Assembly: GCA_003993805.1 (NCBI GenBank)
Contig: RSEF01000019.1
Location: 11,554,353-11,618,352, forward strand
DNA from: Himantopus leucocephalus
Taxonomy: Eukaryota > Chordata > Aves > Charadriiformes > Recurvirostridae
Length of the DNA stretch: 64,000 nucleotides
Direction of reading: 5' to 3'
Positions 44,301-57,975 of the stretch are shown here, in pieces. Numbering within the stretch: the first letter of the stretch is position 1; each line of letters starts with the position of its first letter. The notes under the pieces were generated by a model. That model worked only from the letters and a program-made list of their open reading frames with translations, ran no database searches and had not been told where the DNA came from. Made by a program: the position numbers and the translations under genes.

Positions 44301-47300
44301 AAATTCCTCCCCACATCTCTCCGTTCAGTGGATCCATCCCAGGTAACGGTGATGGTCCCTGATGGTCCCTGCTGTGACTACCCAGAAGGGTCCCAGCTGG
44401 TTGCCGAGCTACCAGCCAGAAGAGGCCAAGGTGAAAACTGCAATAGTTTGATGCTCTAAAATTGTTTACTAATTACCTTGTTATTACCTTAATGCACTTA
44501 TCTGGTGGGACAGTGCCTTAAGTTAACGGAAGTTAAGCACGTGCTTAAAAATAAAGACATGCGTGACTATTACCAGATCAAGGCACGAAGAGTCTCGTTA
44601 GCGAGCTGCTGCGCCCAGCGCGACGCCCGTCATAAACCACCGTCAAGAAAAGCAGACACGGGCTCTGAGACAGCTGAGACTCGACTTTTTTCCTAAGCTC
44701 TATGAAACATGATCAAACAGTGAGGAACCAACAGATTTTCACAGCTCTGACTGCTCCAGCAAACCCCGCCTTCATTCTCCTTTAGGATTAATATTATTAG
44801 GCAAAAAAAACTATTAAAGTAAATTTACTCACCTAAGTCTGCTAAATTAATGTATAACAAATATTGAATCTCCTCTACGTTTCTGCCCAGAGGCATCAAA
44901 TGTTGCTTTAATGTAAATAACAGCTGAATATTTTAAAATGATTTATTGAGCTTAAATAACCTGGCAATGCATTAGTTCCTTTTACACCACCAGGCAAAGT
45001 GTCTTTACTGGTGTAATCATTGTCAGGCAGCTAATTACCTCAGCCCCCACCCAGGGTCCCCGCAGAGGGCACACTGGGAAGCCCCGACGCCATCCCCACT
45101 GCGCTGCCATCGCGGAGCGATTCAGGTTTCTCTTCTTCTGCCATATGTAACCACACATTTGCCACCCGTGTCACCGTCACGCAGCCCGGGTTGCAGCACG
45201 GCAAATGCTTTAAGGAAAGTTCAGCTGCTTTTACAACACGGCTCTGACCCACAGTGTTACCGTGCACAAGTGCCGGGCTGCCAGGTCAGTACCGGCTGTG
45301 CCGTCACCAAGACGGGCCAGCGGCAGAGACCTCGGCCAGGGCACAACACAGCTCTGCCCAGCCACCGTGCCGTGGCGTGAGCAACCGCTCTGCCGCTGAG
45401 GCTGGAGGAGATGTCCCCTGAGCTGGCCCGTGGACTGGAGGTGGTGTCCTTCACCCAGCACACATTGCCGTCACCTGTGGCCGCTTCAGCGATGGCTCAG
45501 CAAGGTCCACAGCTTTTCTGGAAGAGCATCATGGCAACCACCAAAGTGACCGAGTTGTCCGTTAGCACAGGGTGCTGGAAACCTCTCTGCATTCTCCAGG
45601 CACTGTGCCTCTGGTTGGTAGGATGGTCAGGGTGGTTTTTTCCCAACAGCTCTCACTGCATTTCTACTGCTATTTACCGGAGCTGGGCACCGGCCAAGGC
45701 ACCCGGGCACTGCTGAGCCCCGCTGGAGCAGAGCAGGGCGCGCGGCCAGCCTGCGGCCAGCCCAGCCTCTCCCGTGCCGGAGTTTGGCTCCCGACTGGCA
45801 GGAACTGAGTCATGTCCTGCACGTACCTGGCGTCTCCCCACCAGCCCCTGCAGCAATGCCACGGAGATCACCCAAGCAGAGGCACCGCTCACCCCGAGCC
45901 CCCATCTCACCAGCGTACAGCCAAGGCGGGATTCAGCATTTGGGGCGACTAGACTTGGGGCAGAAACCAGCAAAAGCCTGGAGGAAACAGTCTGGAAGGG
46001 GACTGTTACTCCCATGTTATGTATCCTCAGAGAGCAGGAATGGGGGGGGAATCCCCCACTGACCCCAGAAAGATGAACAGGTCAAAAACGCAGTGGTGCC
46101 ACACATCTGCTCTCCTGGTGCTTGGTGGCGTCTGATGGGCCATGATGGACTGGGCCCCGGCTGGTGAGTTACTGGGTAAATAAACCCAAGGTTAGGGAAG
46201 AGCAGAGCCAATAGCGAATTGTTTTACTGAACATTCGAGACGTGTTGCTGAACGAAAGGGTGACCTGCAAAGCTGAGGAGCTGCATCAGCCCTTGCCACC
46301 ACGTGCTCATCAGCGCTGTGGCGCAGGGTCCGCCGCGCTGGGCAGCATTCGACCACGCAGCCCTTGCCCTGCCCAGGGGCAGGCAGGCGGGAGGTGACCC
46401 CTTTGGCTGTCACCTGCAGAGTGGCACAACCCTCTTATATTTGTTCACCACGGCAGCGCTCTTCCCAAAGTCCTTCCCTATCTCCCTGCTACTGGGCTGC
46501 TCTTGGAGACACAAAAATGAGCTCCATCATCTCTGCCACGGTCTGAAGACCTGCAGCTGGTACCTGGCAAATACACCGTGGGTCCTTCAGATGGCAATAG
46601 GATGTCCACCTGCCCAGGCATCGCGCTGTCCCCTGTCCTCGCTGGGTGGCTGAGTAAAACCCCTGAGGCTGGCTGAGATGTAGCTTCTAGCAACAAAAAG
46701 ACGTTAGGAGAAATCCACCGGCCTCGGTCGGGCTTTGACTCGCCAGCAGCCCTCAAAGGCTGCACACGGACAGCGGGTGTTTAAACGCTTCTCTTGTGTA
46801 GGTAACACAACGCTGAAGTGGCAGCATTAACTTTTCCATCAGGAAAATTTTCCCTCGTGACGGAGCCTCCCAGGCCTGCTTAGTCCAAGCATTTGGACAG
46901 GGACGTCTCTGCCTTCTGCAGCCTTAACTGGGGAGAGCCAGGAGGGTCCCAAGCCGTGTCCTGGCATCTTCGGAGCCTCTGGGATGGTGTAGGGGAGCGC
47001 TTTGAATCCGGCGAGGCTCCAAACCTGCACACGTTATGTGGTCAGCCTCACTCTGTACCGACCCCACGCAGACGTGTGTCCGTCAGCAGAGCTGCAGTTC
47101 AGCAGCAGTGACACCCGGGTCCCTGCGCCCCGGCCCGACGGGAGGGCACTGCGCTGCGCTGCGCTGCGCGAGGAGTTCGGGCCAGTGCTCCCACTGCCAA
47201 ACCCCAGCGCAGGATCAGCCTTCAATGAGCAATTTCAGTGCTTTTAAACTCCAGACTCCCAAGTATCTCATGCTGAGGCCGCATTCGACGGGAGCAGTGG

Positions 47301-50300
47301 GGAGACAGAGGCGTGATGGCCGTGCAGGGGATGCTGCAGCCAGCTTGGGTCCCCTCTGCACTGCCACCGCCCGGAGCTGCGGAGGGACCCGCAGGGGGGA
47401 CTGGTGCTCTCTGCTGCTCCCCCTGCTTCCCTCCCCATTTTGCCCCGTGCCCGGGCTGCCGGATGCGGGGAGGTGAGCAGATGGAGAGGCTGCAGCACTC
47501 GGACTACGCAGGTGCTCTGATACAAACAAGCAGTGATAATTTATATGTTTCTATTTTAAGGGTGAAGGAAAATACACAGACACCTCCATTCACAAGTGGA
47601 GACAGCAGTTTGGCTGCCAAGCATTGTATCCTTGTCATCTACTTGCAGCTGTACTTTGCATATTGCGCCTTTTTTTTTTTTAACTATAAAAGCATGAAAT
47701 AAGCAATGTTGCTGCCGTTCTGTTTGCTCCACGCACAGCCATGGAATGGAGATCACATACCAGCTGAAATATCCTGGCAGGACACTTTAAATGAATCATA
47801 AATTGCACCTTAGAGGGAGAAAGAAAAAAAAAAAANGGAAAAGCTGTGCTTTTTAACCAGGAAGGAGTTGGCGGTGAGAGTGAGAAATCTGATTAGCGGT
47901 TATGGTATCAGCCGAGGAAGCAGGACATCTGCGTCTGTCCGTGTCCAGCTGTAGACAAATCGCTTCCTCCCGCATCTGTCCCTATTGTGCACAGGGGACA
48001 GCAGCAGCGTCCCCCGCTCGCAATCCCGGCCTTCCTGCCGGGGACACCGGGCCGGGCAGGTCACTGCAGACATGCCAGCACCCACCGCGCGGGTGAGCCC
48101 GCAGGGGTTGCTCGGAGGGGTCGGAGGCATCGCCCAGCACTCCCTGTTTCTGGCTGCCAGGAGCACCGCTCCCGCTGCCTGGTGCGTTCCTGGGAAACCC
48201 GGGCGGCTGCAGCAGCTCAGCCCCTGCGCGCCCCCCCGCCAGGGGATGGAGACAGCCCCGAGCGCTCGCTCACGGCCCTCCTTCACCTCTCAGGAGAAGC
48301 TGAATGGGATGAAGCGAGTTGCCCTCCCCAGCTCCCGGTGCCAAAAATGCACCCCCGCCCACGGGGGGCACCCCACGCTGGGCAAGCGGCCCGGCTGTTG
48401 GGCAACCCTGGGTAACGACATGTAAGCGAGAACACCCGGCCCTCGCAACACAGCAGACTGCTGCTCAAGCCTTGCCTTCAAGAGGGAGGCCGGGGTGCGG
48501 GTGCTGCTCCGAGGGCTGAGCCGGGCTGCTCGGGGGGCGCAGCCTTGCCTCGGCTCCCACCCTCGCAGAGAGAGGAGGAACGACCGCCTGCTCCCCTCCC
48601 CGTGCTGTTGGGTTTCCATTCCTGCTTGAGACAGCGAACCGGCAAGGTCATGGGTTGCAACGCTTCATTTTTAGATTTGGGGGATCGCTAAAAGGCATTT
48701 AAAGACTAGAAGGCTTTAACTTCCTCCGGGGCTTGCTTTGCTCACGGGATACGGCATTTTCAGCCTTAGTCTGAAATCAAAGCTGAATGCTTGCGAACTA
48801 ATAAGAGAAGACGACAAGCCCAGAGTGCGATCGGAGGCTGTCAGGGGCTGGGGCTGCTCCAGACCTGCCGCACTGCGTGTTTGCTCTCTGGGAAGCGATT
48901 CCACCTGGGAGCAGAGTGACAGTGAAGCAGACGGATGTGAGGCAGAGAAAGGCATGTACAGCAGCACAGAGCCCAGGATGATGTGGTTCCGGCTGAAGAT
49001 GAGCCCTCAGGTGGACAGTGGCCATCTGCTGCCCCCAGAGGAAGGCCGGGATGGGGGGGCATCTGCCAGTCCGAAGCAAACCTGTTTGCAGCCCCAGGTT
49101 AACTGCTCCTCAGTTATGGAAACTCCAAATTACTCTTCCAAGAACGAAACCTGCTTGTGCTTCACATTCAGCCATGGCGATGCCTCTTGGGATGAGGTGG
49201 GCATATGGGGGGGACCGTTCCCTACCCCTGGGTACCCGTTTGTGCTGGTGTGCCCCAGCCCACCCCATGCAGGCGACAACCACGCCAGGTCCTGCAGCCT
49301 GTGAGCTTGGACTATCGCGTGCCTACAGGCTCAAAACCCTCCCAGCAAGACATCCATACCCACGTGCCTATCCCTCCTGCAAACTCCTCCTTTCGGGGGG
49401 GGAGGGAGAGCAGTGGGAGAGCGAAGGTTCCCCTCTGCAGCCCCTAGCTCCCACCTCATCCCGGTTTATCCCCGCACACCACGCCACGGGCTGGCACCTC
49501 AGCCCTGCCACTGCCGGCACAGCGCCGGCGCAGGGCAGGGGAAGGGCATCGGTTTCACAGGACCGGGAATGTAGGAAGGAAAAATGCAGGACAGCGCAGT
49601 TTTGGCCCAAAGAGCCCTGCAAACGGCACGCATTTGGGTAATCTGGAGGATTAAGAAGGGAATAAGAAGAAACTGCAGCTCAGGCTGCCGTGGGGTGGGG
49701 AGCGGTCGGAGGGGACCGTAGAGCTGTGCACTTGTTGAACACCAACAGCACCTGCGATGTGTGAATATTTTTCACACGCACTTTCACAGCAACCCACAGC
49801 CAGGCAGGAATTTGCATTCGCTGCCCTGGTTTCTGTCCGCAGAAGCCGGCCCCAGCCAGCTCTTGCCCCTGACGGGGCGCGAAAAGGTGACTGAAAACGG
49901 AACTAAGACACACGGGGTACAAGCGGGGTGCGGGGCAAGCTGTGGGCTCCCTGCCCACGCTGGGCAACCCCAGGCTGCTGTGCCCATGCCTGATGCTGGG
50001 GAACTGCCAGAGGCGCGCAGAGCCCCCGGGGCAGAGGAAGGAAATGAGCTCAGCGCTGCGCACGCCGCCTCTCACACGCCGCCGACAACCGGAGACATCA
50101 ACACATAAGCAGCCGCCTCAAGACGCCCATGTGCAGGCAGGGGCGTGCGATACCTGCCTGCCCTTCGCGCTCCACGGGGTGCTTCTGAGTCCCGGAGCAC
50201 AAAAACCTGGTTCTCCCTACCCAAGAGTGCGGGGCTGAGAGTCTCACAAGCCTGCAGCCCTCCTGAGCTCTTCTTCGCCTCTTCCTCCAGGGCTCTGAAG

Positions 50301-53300
50301 CCCAACGCTATCTGCCTGGGAGCGCCTGGGGCTGAGAATTTTTGTCATTCCACACCTCCCAGAGCAGTCAGACCTCAGATGCGCAGCACCCGGGCAGCTG
50401 AGTTAAAGGCGGGTGGTAGAGGTGAGATAGGAGCTGTGATTCACAGCGCTGTTTGGGTGTGAGCCTGTCTAGGGAGCAGTGGTGCAACCGTTACCCCTCC
50501 CAGGCACCCGGTGCCATGCTCACTCAGAAAACAGATAAGAGTGGGGTGATGGCAGATCTCTGCTGGATCACTCTTTCTGTAACGAAACGGGCGCTGAAGC
50601 CCTTCCCAAAGGCCCCAAACCGCTGGCATCTCCATCCACGCGCCCCAGCAAGCTGCTATTCATCTGCCTTCCCTGCAGAGCCCTGACCGACCTTCCCAAG
50701 GGCTGCCGGATCTTGTGTGGTCAGCACCGAGCCCGGCACCGCTCACCCACCCGCGCCCCAGCCCAGCGTGCTCCGTCCTGTCCTCGCCTCCCTGCCCAGG
50801 CGCAGCCGGGTTCGGACCAGCTGGTGACACAGCATCCAGCCCCCGCGTGCCAGCTACGCCATTGCGGCGTGACGGGCAAATGCCATGGAAGAGACTGACA
50901 GGTCTGAGCACGGTGGAGGGAGAATGTGGCCAACAGCCATCCCCACGGCGCTGCGCTCCCGGGCACTGGGGTTCGGGAGGGAGGACGCGAGTGCCGGGTG
51001 ATGGGTGCTGATGCACACTGCATCATAAGCGGGTGCCCCAGCCACGGTGGCACTGGTCCCCCTTGCACAGCTGCTCCTGTGCTCTGTCCCTTGTCCCCAG
51101 CAGGTCCAGCAGCTCTGGTCACAGCGCTCAGCGACACGCCGGAGCCCACATGGCACCGAAGGGTGAGTGTAAGGGCACGGACACACACCCACCGATGTAC
51201 TCGCGGGTTATTTGTGGCTCATGCCCAGGCCTGATGTCACCCATAGGATTAGGGGATAATCCGCTCTTTGGCACGTACAAATTCCCTGAGCCCGTCGTCG
51301 GACTTCGCAAAGCCACGAGAGCCGATGGGGAGGGGAGAGGACCGACACATCTGTAAGCACAGCTGGCGTCACTGATTCCTGGCATCCTGCGGACCAGAGC
51401 TGTCTGTAAGGCAGTAAGAGGAGCCCCGACACCCCCCGCACAGTGACTGCGCGGCACAGCCAAGGGCCGGGGCAGAACACGCCGAAAAAACTCAGTTTTG
51501 TGGTCTGTGCTCGTTGCTGTGACAAACAGCAAATTCATAAAAACCCCAAGAACAAGCCCGTTAATTAACAAAGCAAAAATTTTTAAATGTAAAATAAAAC
51601 AGTCCACTGTCAAAACATTTTGTTTTAACATGATTTTTGCAGAGAGGTCAAAAGGTCTTACTTCTGGAGCGAAATTCTGCTAGATTTCAAAAGTTGCTGT
51701 TTTTCATCTAAAGCTTAACCTGTAAATTTTCATCTAAAATTTAACTGTCCTGACCAAAACTGACAAAAGCACTCCTAAACCCAGCGCTCTGGCTCCTGGC
51801 TCAGCCCACCGACCAGTGTGCCCTCCACCGACACTCTGGAAATGAGACTTTCAGCTGCTGCTCCTCGACATCCCCGCTACCCCCCGCCTCCGCGGGAGCT
51901 GCGTCAGGGCTCACACACACCATTAATTCCCTTCCTGATGGGGTTTTGTTTTTTTGGGAGGGAACTGACCACCGAGGTGGAGGAAAAGTATAAAAATTTG
52001 GGACAGGCATTTTAAGGAAACCAGGCTGCTCATAACTAAAAATAGCTGCGATTTCCCCCCTCCTCTGGTTTATGGCCATGAGGGCACATGTGATTATTCC
52101 TGATTTTTTTATTGTGCTTCTATGTCCAGTGTCGGCTGCATCCGAAGCCCGGAGCGAGCAGCAGCCCTGGGAGACCCACGGCCAGGCGAGCGGGCGCTGC
52201 CGGCCCCCGGCTGCAGCACAAAATCCCCCATGTTCTGCCCGAGTCGAGCTCAACTGACACGAACATCCTTAAAGACGTAAGAGCTCTGTTGCTCAAGCCG
52301 CCACGCCAGCCCGCAGCACGCCGGCACGTTTGCCAGGTTTGTTGCACGTTAAGTTTATCAACTGATGGTAACCTTGGCCAGGCACGGCCATCGGATGGAC
52401 GCGGGAGGCAGAGCATCCGCTGCTCTGGAGTACCGATGCCTCCCGTGCTGCTCGGGTCTCGGGATCGGGCACGGCGCGTGTGAGCCACACATCAACAGCA
52501 GCACACGCCGGGGAGTTCAGATGAAGGGCAATGCAAGGATTTCCCTTCAGAAAGGAAATGAAGCAAGGGCAGAAGAAGGAAGAGCAGCTGCAATTCTGTG
52601 CCTTTGGTGGCACGCAGAAAATGGCAGGTGAAGATCAAGGCTCTGAAGAGGATTTTCTCTCCTCCCCAGTGGCTCCAGTCCTCCCACCTGCCATAAATAC
52701 CCACCAGTTTGCTTTGCTGAGGAACAAGCTGAGAGTTGAAAGGAATCCAGGAACAATTCTTTGCTGGAGAACAGGGAACCCTGTTGTCTGCAGCAGGGCA
52801 CAAGCGGGGGCAGGCAGCCGCAAAGCATCAGCCACCCCACCTCAGGAAAGGACACTGCACAGCTGAAAGGGTCGGATAAGAGCAACAACAATCCAAATGG
52901 AATTTGTCCCCATGAGGAGAGCAGAAACTGAGCATAAGCCTTCATCATGTCAAAGAGAAGAGTGGTGGCAGCTCACGTGGGAGACCGGCAGGACCAGAAG
53001 CAGAGCAGTGCAACACCATTGATGGATCATGACCCAGGCGGGGCTGCTCCGGCTGCAGGGGGGCAGCGAGGGCTCAGCAGCGTGCTGGGAGAGGGCACGG
53101 CCATGGATACCCTGCTCTAGTTCACGGCAAAGCTGCCTGGGAACATCAGTCCTGCGCTTCTGCTAGGGATAAAATGGAAGATGGGAGAGAACTAAATCCA
53201 GGGAGGAAGAACAAACACCAGATCGGCTCAAACCACAGGGAACTGGGGCTAATTCTCCCTCCGCGGGTCTCAGCTGGGGTCTTTGCCAGGTAGGCAGCAG

Positions 53301-56300
53301 CAGTACAACGTCCTGCCGGGTTACCGGGCGGACAAGGGCACACATAGCGTGATGTTGTACAGGGTTTCAGTCTCCCTCTGCTCTCTAAATACGGATACTC
53401 TTCGCCCTCCCTAATTCCTGACACATTTGTTCCAGGCTTCTCTCCGTACCTACAATTATTAGCCACGCCAAAGGATTTTCGTTAATGCAAATAAAAGGCA
53501 AAGATTTTATTCCACCTACAAATCTTCTTTGGCTCGCAGCTACGGGACTGTGGGGTGAAATGCAGCTCTGGAGAAAGCCAGAGCGCGAAAGCCTAGCGCC
53601 GCTCCTGTGCCAAACGCTCTGCAGGATGGATTTACTGCTGCTGAAGGATGCTCGCTTGCCTGGCTTTGACAGTCTGCTTGGAGGAAGCGCTGCGGAGGAG
53701 CGAGCTTTTGGGGTGTGGGGGGGGTCAGGTTGGCAGAGGAGAGCCGGGATGGTGCCGTGCACCCAGGGCGGCACGGGGACGGGCACACGCCGGCAGCAGC
53801 GTTGCCTGGTCGGAAGCGCTGGGGTCCAGGAGGGGTGCGGGAAGCAAGGCAGGGTCAGAGCGCGTGTGAAGACAAGACGCTGTGTCCCGGTGCGCCGGCC
53901 AGGGGAGAAGGGACCCGGGAAAGGGCTCAGAGCTGCAGCTGCACGAACTGGGCAGCGCGGTGGGGCTTCTCCACAAACAGCAAATTTGACAAAAACAAGC
54001 AAACAAAATAAAGAGTTTCAAGGGACAGAAAGAATTCATGGCTTCAGGTCAAATTCAGCAAATATTTTTAGCCCGAAGAGGGAGGGTTCTAAAACACCAT
54101 TTTGAAATTTTGGAAGGTTTTTGTTTTGCAATTGTCTAGATGAGAATTCGTCAGTTCCTCTCCAGCGAGGGTGCCCCCATTTCAAAAAGCAGCACAGCAA
54201 CATCCAAAGGGTTAAGCAACTCAAACAAAATCTGCCAGGTTGGTCAGGATCACTTTGTTTCACAGAAGCCTCCAAACATTGCTGTTTCAGTTTGACTGAA
54301 ACAATTTTCCTCTTCCCCATGGGATTTTTTGGTTCAGCCACAGAACTGAAAAATCCATTATTAGCCTGGCTGTAATGCAAACTTCTCCGCACGCCCCCCG
54401 CCCGCAGGCCTGCCCAGCCTCTCGGTGCGCTTAAATAGCCCGGGAATACTATTGAATATTACGGCATACTCGGTTCTCAGCGTCCCTGCACAAGTTTCCA
54501 CAGGGAGCTGGTGGTACACTGGATGCGACAGGGACACTCGTCTGCTCTGCAACGACTGCATTATTTATTGTAATTGCTAGATAGGGCGGGGTACAAATAA
54601 TTTTCTTAAACGTTCAATACTTCATGGCCTGTTATCAGCCTCTGCACCGGTCTCCAGAATAAGAGTTTAGGTAAGAAAAACTTGTCCTAAGGTTGCCTTT
54701 CCTACAAAGTGATGACCGGCTTTCCCTTTCCGCAGCGCAAACCTCCTTCCAGAAACGGCCCGTGCATCTGCCTAGAGCGGGTGGCTGGAAAGTTCCTGCC
54801 CCCTCGCCGCCGGCAGCACTGTGGAGCATCTCGGGAATAACGATGCTGAGGAGGCAGCTCTAACTAAGCCTTGGTTGGAAAACCCTGCTGCAGTGGAGAA
54901 GCCTTTTGCCAGTGTAGTTTTATAACCTCCTCCAGCCTCTTTTGATCTGGGCTGTACAAACAAAAACAGCCTTTCAGTACCAGTCCCTAAATCTCCTGTT
55001 GCCGAAGCAATGACATGTCCATTGCCCTGTGGTCCTGGCAGTGAGAAACCTCCCGTCCTTTTAAAGGGGTTTTACTTACCGGTCACCTCTGAGAGCAAAG
55101 AAATGGGCCTCGACGCCAAGATCAAGTTTAATCCAAACTTCCCACTTCAGACCAGACTAGAGTGGGACCCCTGCATCTCTGTTTACAGCTGAAGGGGCTG
55201 TGTGTGTCCACCCGGGGAGGTGGACGTAGGAATGAAGACGTTTGTGCAATTGGAACAAAAGATTTGGCCTAAGATGGGGTGAAAAAGCAATGTTGGGAAA
55301 GGATCCCAAAGGAAGGCCAAACTGCCCTGGGATTTCATCCCACACAGGTGTATGAACTGACCTCACGGAGAGCGGAGCAAACCCGCTAGAAACCAGGACT
55401 GTGGGGGGAAAAAAAAAAGTGGAGGAAATACTTGGTATTTTGTCAGTTTGCAAAACCACTTCCCTTCTGCAACACATGTAAATGATCCCCTCGGAGCGTT
55501 TCTGATCTGCTACTCTCGCCTCGGATTCCAGCAGTGTAAAAACCGATCTCACAAGACTCAACTGCCTCAGCCAAGTGCTGCAAAAATCACTTGTGGTACA
55601 AAGGAAAAGAGAGACAATTAACAGCCCGTGCTTGAAGGGCTGGCTTGTGGCGGGTGGGGCGATTAAACTGAAACTTAAAAAATGAGACTTGCTTCTGTAG
55701 CTGCTGCTGTGCCGCTAGTCCCCATCCCGAGAAAGCCCCAGACAAACCAATGGAAGAGGCACCAAAACATTATCCGGAGCCAAGACGTGTGCCTGCGTCC
55801 AGGCGGGTGGCCGGGAAGGTAAGTAGCCGGTGTCGGAGATGCTGGCAGCAATCTGCGCTGCTCTGCCCCCGCTCCCTCCTGCGCAGACGAGAGCTGCAGC
55901 TCGGCTTGCACTTACTCTACATCCCGTGGAATTTCCATGCGCTGTGCTCCGATGACACACGCAGCCACGCAGCACACACGCAGTTCCACTACCAGTTTTT
56001 ATCATCTGCCTGATAATTAACTAATATTTGCGCAACGTATAGGAGTTCTCCAATGCAAGGTACCAGAACAGGGTGAAGGGGTTTCTTTAAGTCACTTTAG
56101 GGTGAATTCATCGCTTGTGCAAGGGAGTTACCAGAGCCGAGCAGAATCGAGGACAGCTGCAGCTTCCACAGCTCAGCTGAGGCCCCTACTCCGAATCCGT
56201 CCTGCTTCCCCACAGCCTCCACCTCTGACCAGCCCCTGAGCAGCCCTGGACTCCCCAGCGGGGCTCCATCCAGGTCTTATTCTCAGGGAGGGACAACAGA

Positions 56301-57638
56301 GACTTGAAGGAGGCTGAGACTAATGGAATTGGGTCATTTGTAATGCAAAGTGGGGGGTTTGGTGCACTTAAGCTTACGGAAGCTGCTGCACCAACTCACT
56401 GGTGAGTGCCTGTAAAATACACTCAGCACATTTTGCCCCGGTATATTGCAACGCCCCATGAATTAGAAGAAAACCAATTCATGGCTTTGATGCTGCGCTT
56501 GAATGAAAGTCTAAACTGTAAAATTCTGAAATCTGATGTATGAATCCTTTCTCCTCCCCCTTCTCCTCTCACAGCGTATGTACAGAGCTGACATCTTCTG
56601 ACATTTGCTGATCTCTACGCTCACCGTATGCACACAGAAGGAAAAGATACTTATGCAAGCACTGAAATGTGGTTTCAGCATTTGTAGATGCGCTTTCAGT
56701 TCATTCATTATAGCCCTCTAAAAACTGGAGGACAGCCTAGTTAGACTCTCGTCCTAGCTGAAAACGTGAAGTATGTACAAAGTCGTATTAAGATCTATTT
56801 GAGATGACTTTCAGCCTTTCTGAAAGTACTGTGACCTGCGCTCAGGAGGGGACAAGAGCTCTTACAGAACAGCATTCAAAACTACTTCTCTAATAGGCTG
56901 GGAAGTAGCAGAAAGAGTGGTTGCTCCTATATTTAATTACCTGGGAGATGCCCAGACACCACGGTAATGGGGGCTGTATAAATACCTACACAGATTAGCT
57001 ACAACTATCCCAAGCACACTTCTACATCACTGCGCAGCCCCCCCCGAGGAGCCACTGACCCTCCCAAGACAAACATCCTCAAGAAACTGAGCTCCCAGGT
57101 ACATTTTGAAACAAGAGGCAGGACACTGAAAACCCGATCCCAGTCCTGCGGCAACTGAGTGCAAAATCTCTTTTTTTCATCACCACCTGTGAACAGCAAA
57201 CCTCTCACGGCAACGCGAGAGACCAGAAGTTCCTGCACTCTAAGGCAAAGGAGGTCACAGCCTGGGCTGTCAGGGAACGTGGCTGCCTGCGTCCACTCCA
57301 GTCTCTTACCTCAGTGGGATCTTAATAGCCAGGTACCTGTCGATGGCCACCGCCAGCAAGCTGAAAATGGAGCTTTGGGTCAGCACCAGCACGAAGCAGG
57401 CGAAGAAGAGGCAGCTATGAAAATCCACCTGGAATCCGATGCTGATGGTGATGGCGAAAGGGATGGCTAACAAACCCACGGCAATATCGGCCACCGCCAG
57501 GGACACCAGGAAATAGTTGGTTGCGTTCTTCAAGGTGCTGTTGATGGCCACGGCCCAGCAGACGAGAACATTGCCGGCGATAGACAGCACAGCGATGATC
57601 AGTTCCAGCACGATATAGGTGGTTTTCATCGTGTCCAT
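40662..57638 (-). CDS. ADORA2B: ADORA2B, adenosine A2B receptor
   Basis: Class A G-protein-coupled receptor at the plasma membrane; the low-affinity adenosine receptor, coupling to Gs and Gq. Two coding exons, 57310-57638 (TM1-TM3) and 40662-41355 (TM4-TM7), give 340 residues from the ATG at 57636-57638 (strong context GCCATGG). Seen: D51 in TM2, the conserved disulfide cysteines C76 and C171, T87, DRY at 100-102, N-glycosylation sequons N151 and N154 in the second extracellular loop, ligand-contact F173, E174, N254 and H280, CWLP in TM6, and NPIIY at 286-290. The helix 8 Cys at 310 may be palmitoylated. The single intron after the arginine ending TM3/ICL2 is the usual adenosine-receptor position. 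The alternative A2A is excluded by the short C-tail. Confidence 0.97.
41356..57309 (-). other. ADORA2B: ADORA2B intron 1 (16 kb)
   Basis: A long intron, largely GC-rich (42-51 kb and 52-54 kb), with AT-rich islands at about 44430-45045, 51480-51790 and 54020-54380 and a CpG-dense patch at about 47950-48560. The many open frames on both strands are composition-driven; none shows a recognisable domain. A poly-A run ends in a single N at 47836. Confidence 0.8.
47149..47168. repeat. CTGCG pentanucleotide repeat
   Basis: Four tandem CTGCG units in the ADORA2B intron. Confidence 0.7.
57310..57638 (-). CDS. ADORA2B: ADORA2B exon 1
   Basis: Starts [20 protein letters not shown], runs through TM1-TM3 and ends [12 protein letters not shown] plus two bases of Arg, donor gtaaga. 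In-frame ATGs further 5' at 57674 (reading [12 protein letters not shown] before MDTMK) and 57962 are possible but less likely starts; the human N-terminus fits a start near MDTMK. Confidence 0.95.
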
Positions 57639-57975
57639 GGCGAGAGCCCAGGGCGAGGAGCTAGAACCGTTCATGAGGAAAAGGTACTTTCCACCGGGCG
57701 CCCGTCCGCAGGTACCAACAGGCCACGGGGCAGCGCTTCCCGGCGAGAAACACCCATGTCCCGGCTCACCGCTGCCTCCCGCCCGGCCGCCGGGGCCTGG
57801 GGGGCCGGAGGGGGGCGGCGAGCCCCGGGCCGCGGCCCCCCGCTGCCCGCTCCGCCCGGTCCCCGGGGGGCATCCGCGGCCGCGCTCCCGCGGGGCACAG
57901 ATCACCGCCCGCCCGCCGCCGGGCCCGGCCGCTGCGCCCGCCGCGGGGCCATCCGCCGGCACCTCGGGGCGGGGG

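Noticed and set aside
48738..49641. 188- and 207-codon plus-strand open frames in the ADORA2B intron
   Set aside because: Low-complexity, composition-driven and overlapping in different frames; no domain or splice support.
51128..51631. 167-codon minus-strand open frame in the ADORA2B intron
   Set aside because: No family resemblance; half falls in the AT-rich island and half in GC-rich sequence, with no evidence of a transcript.
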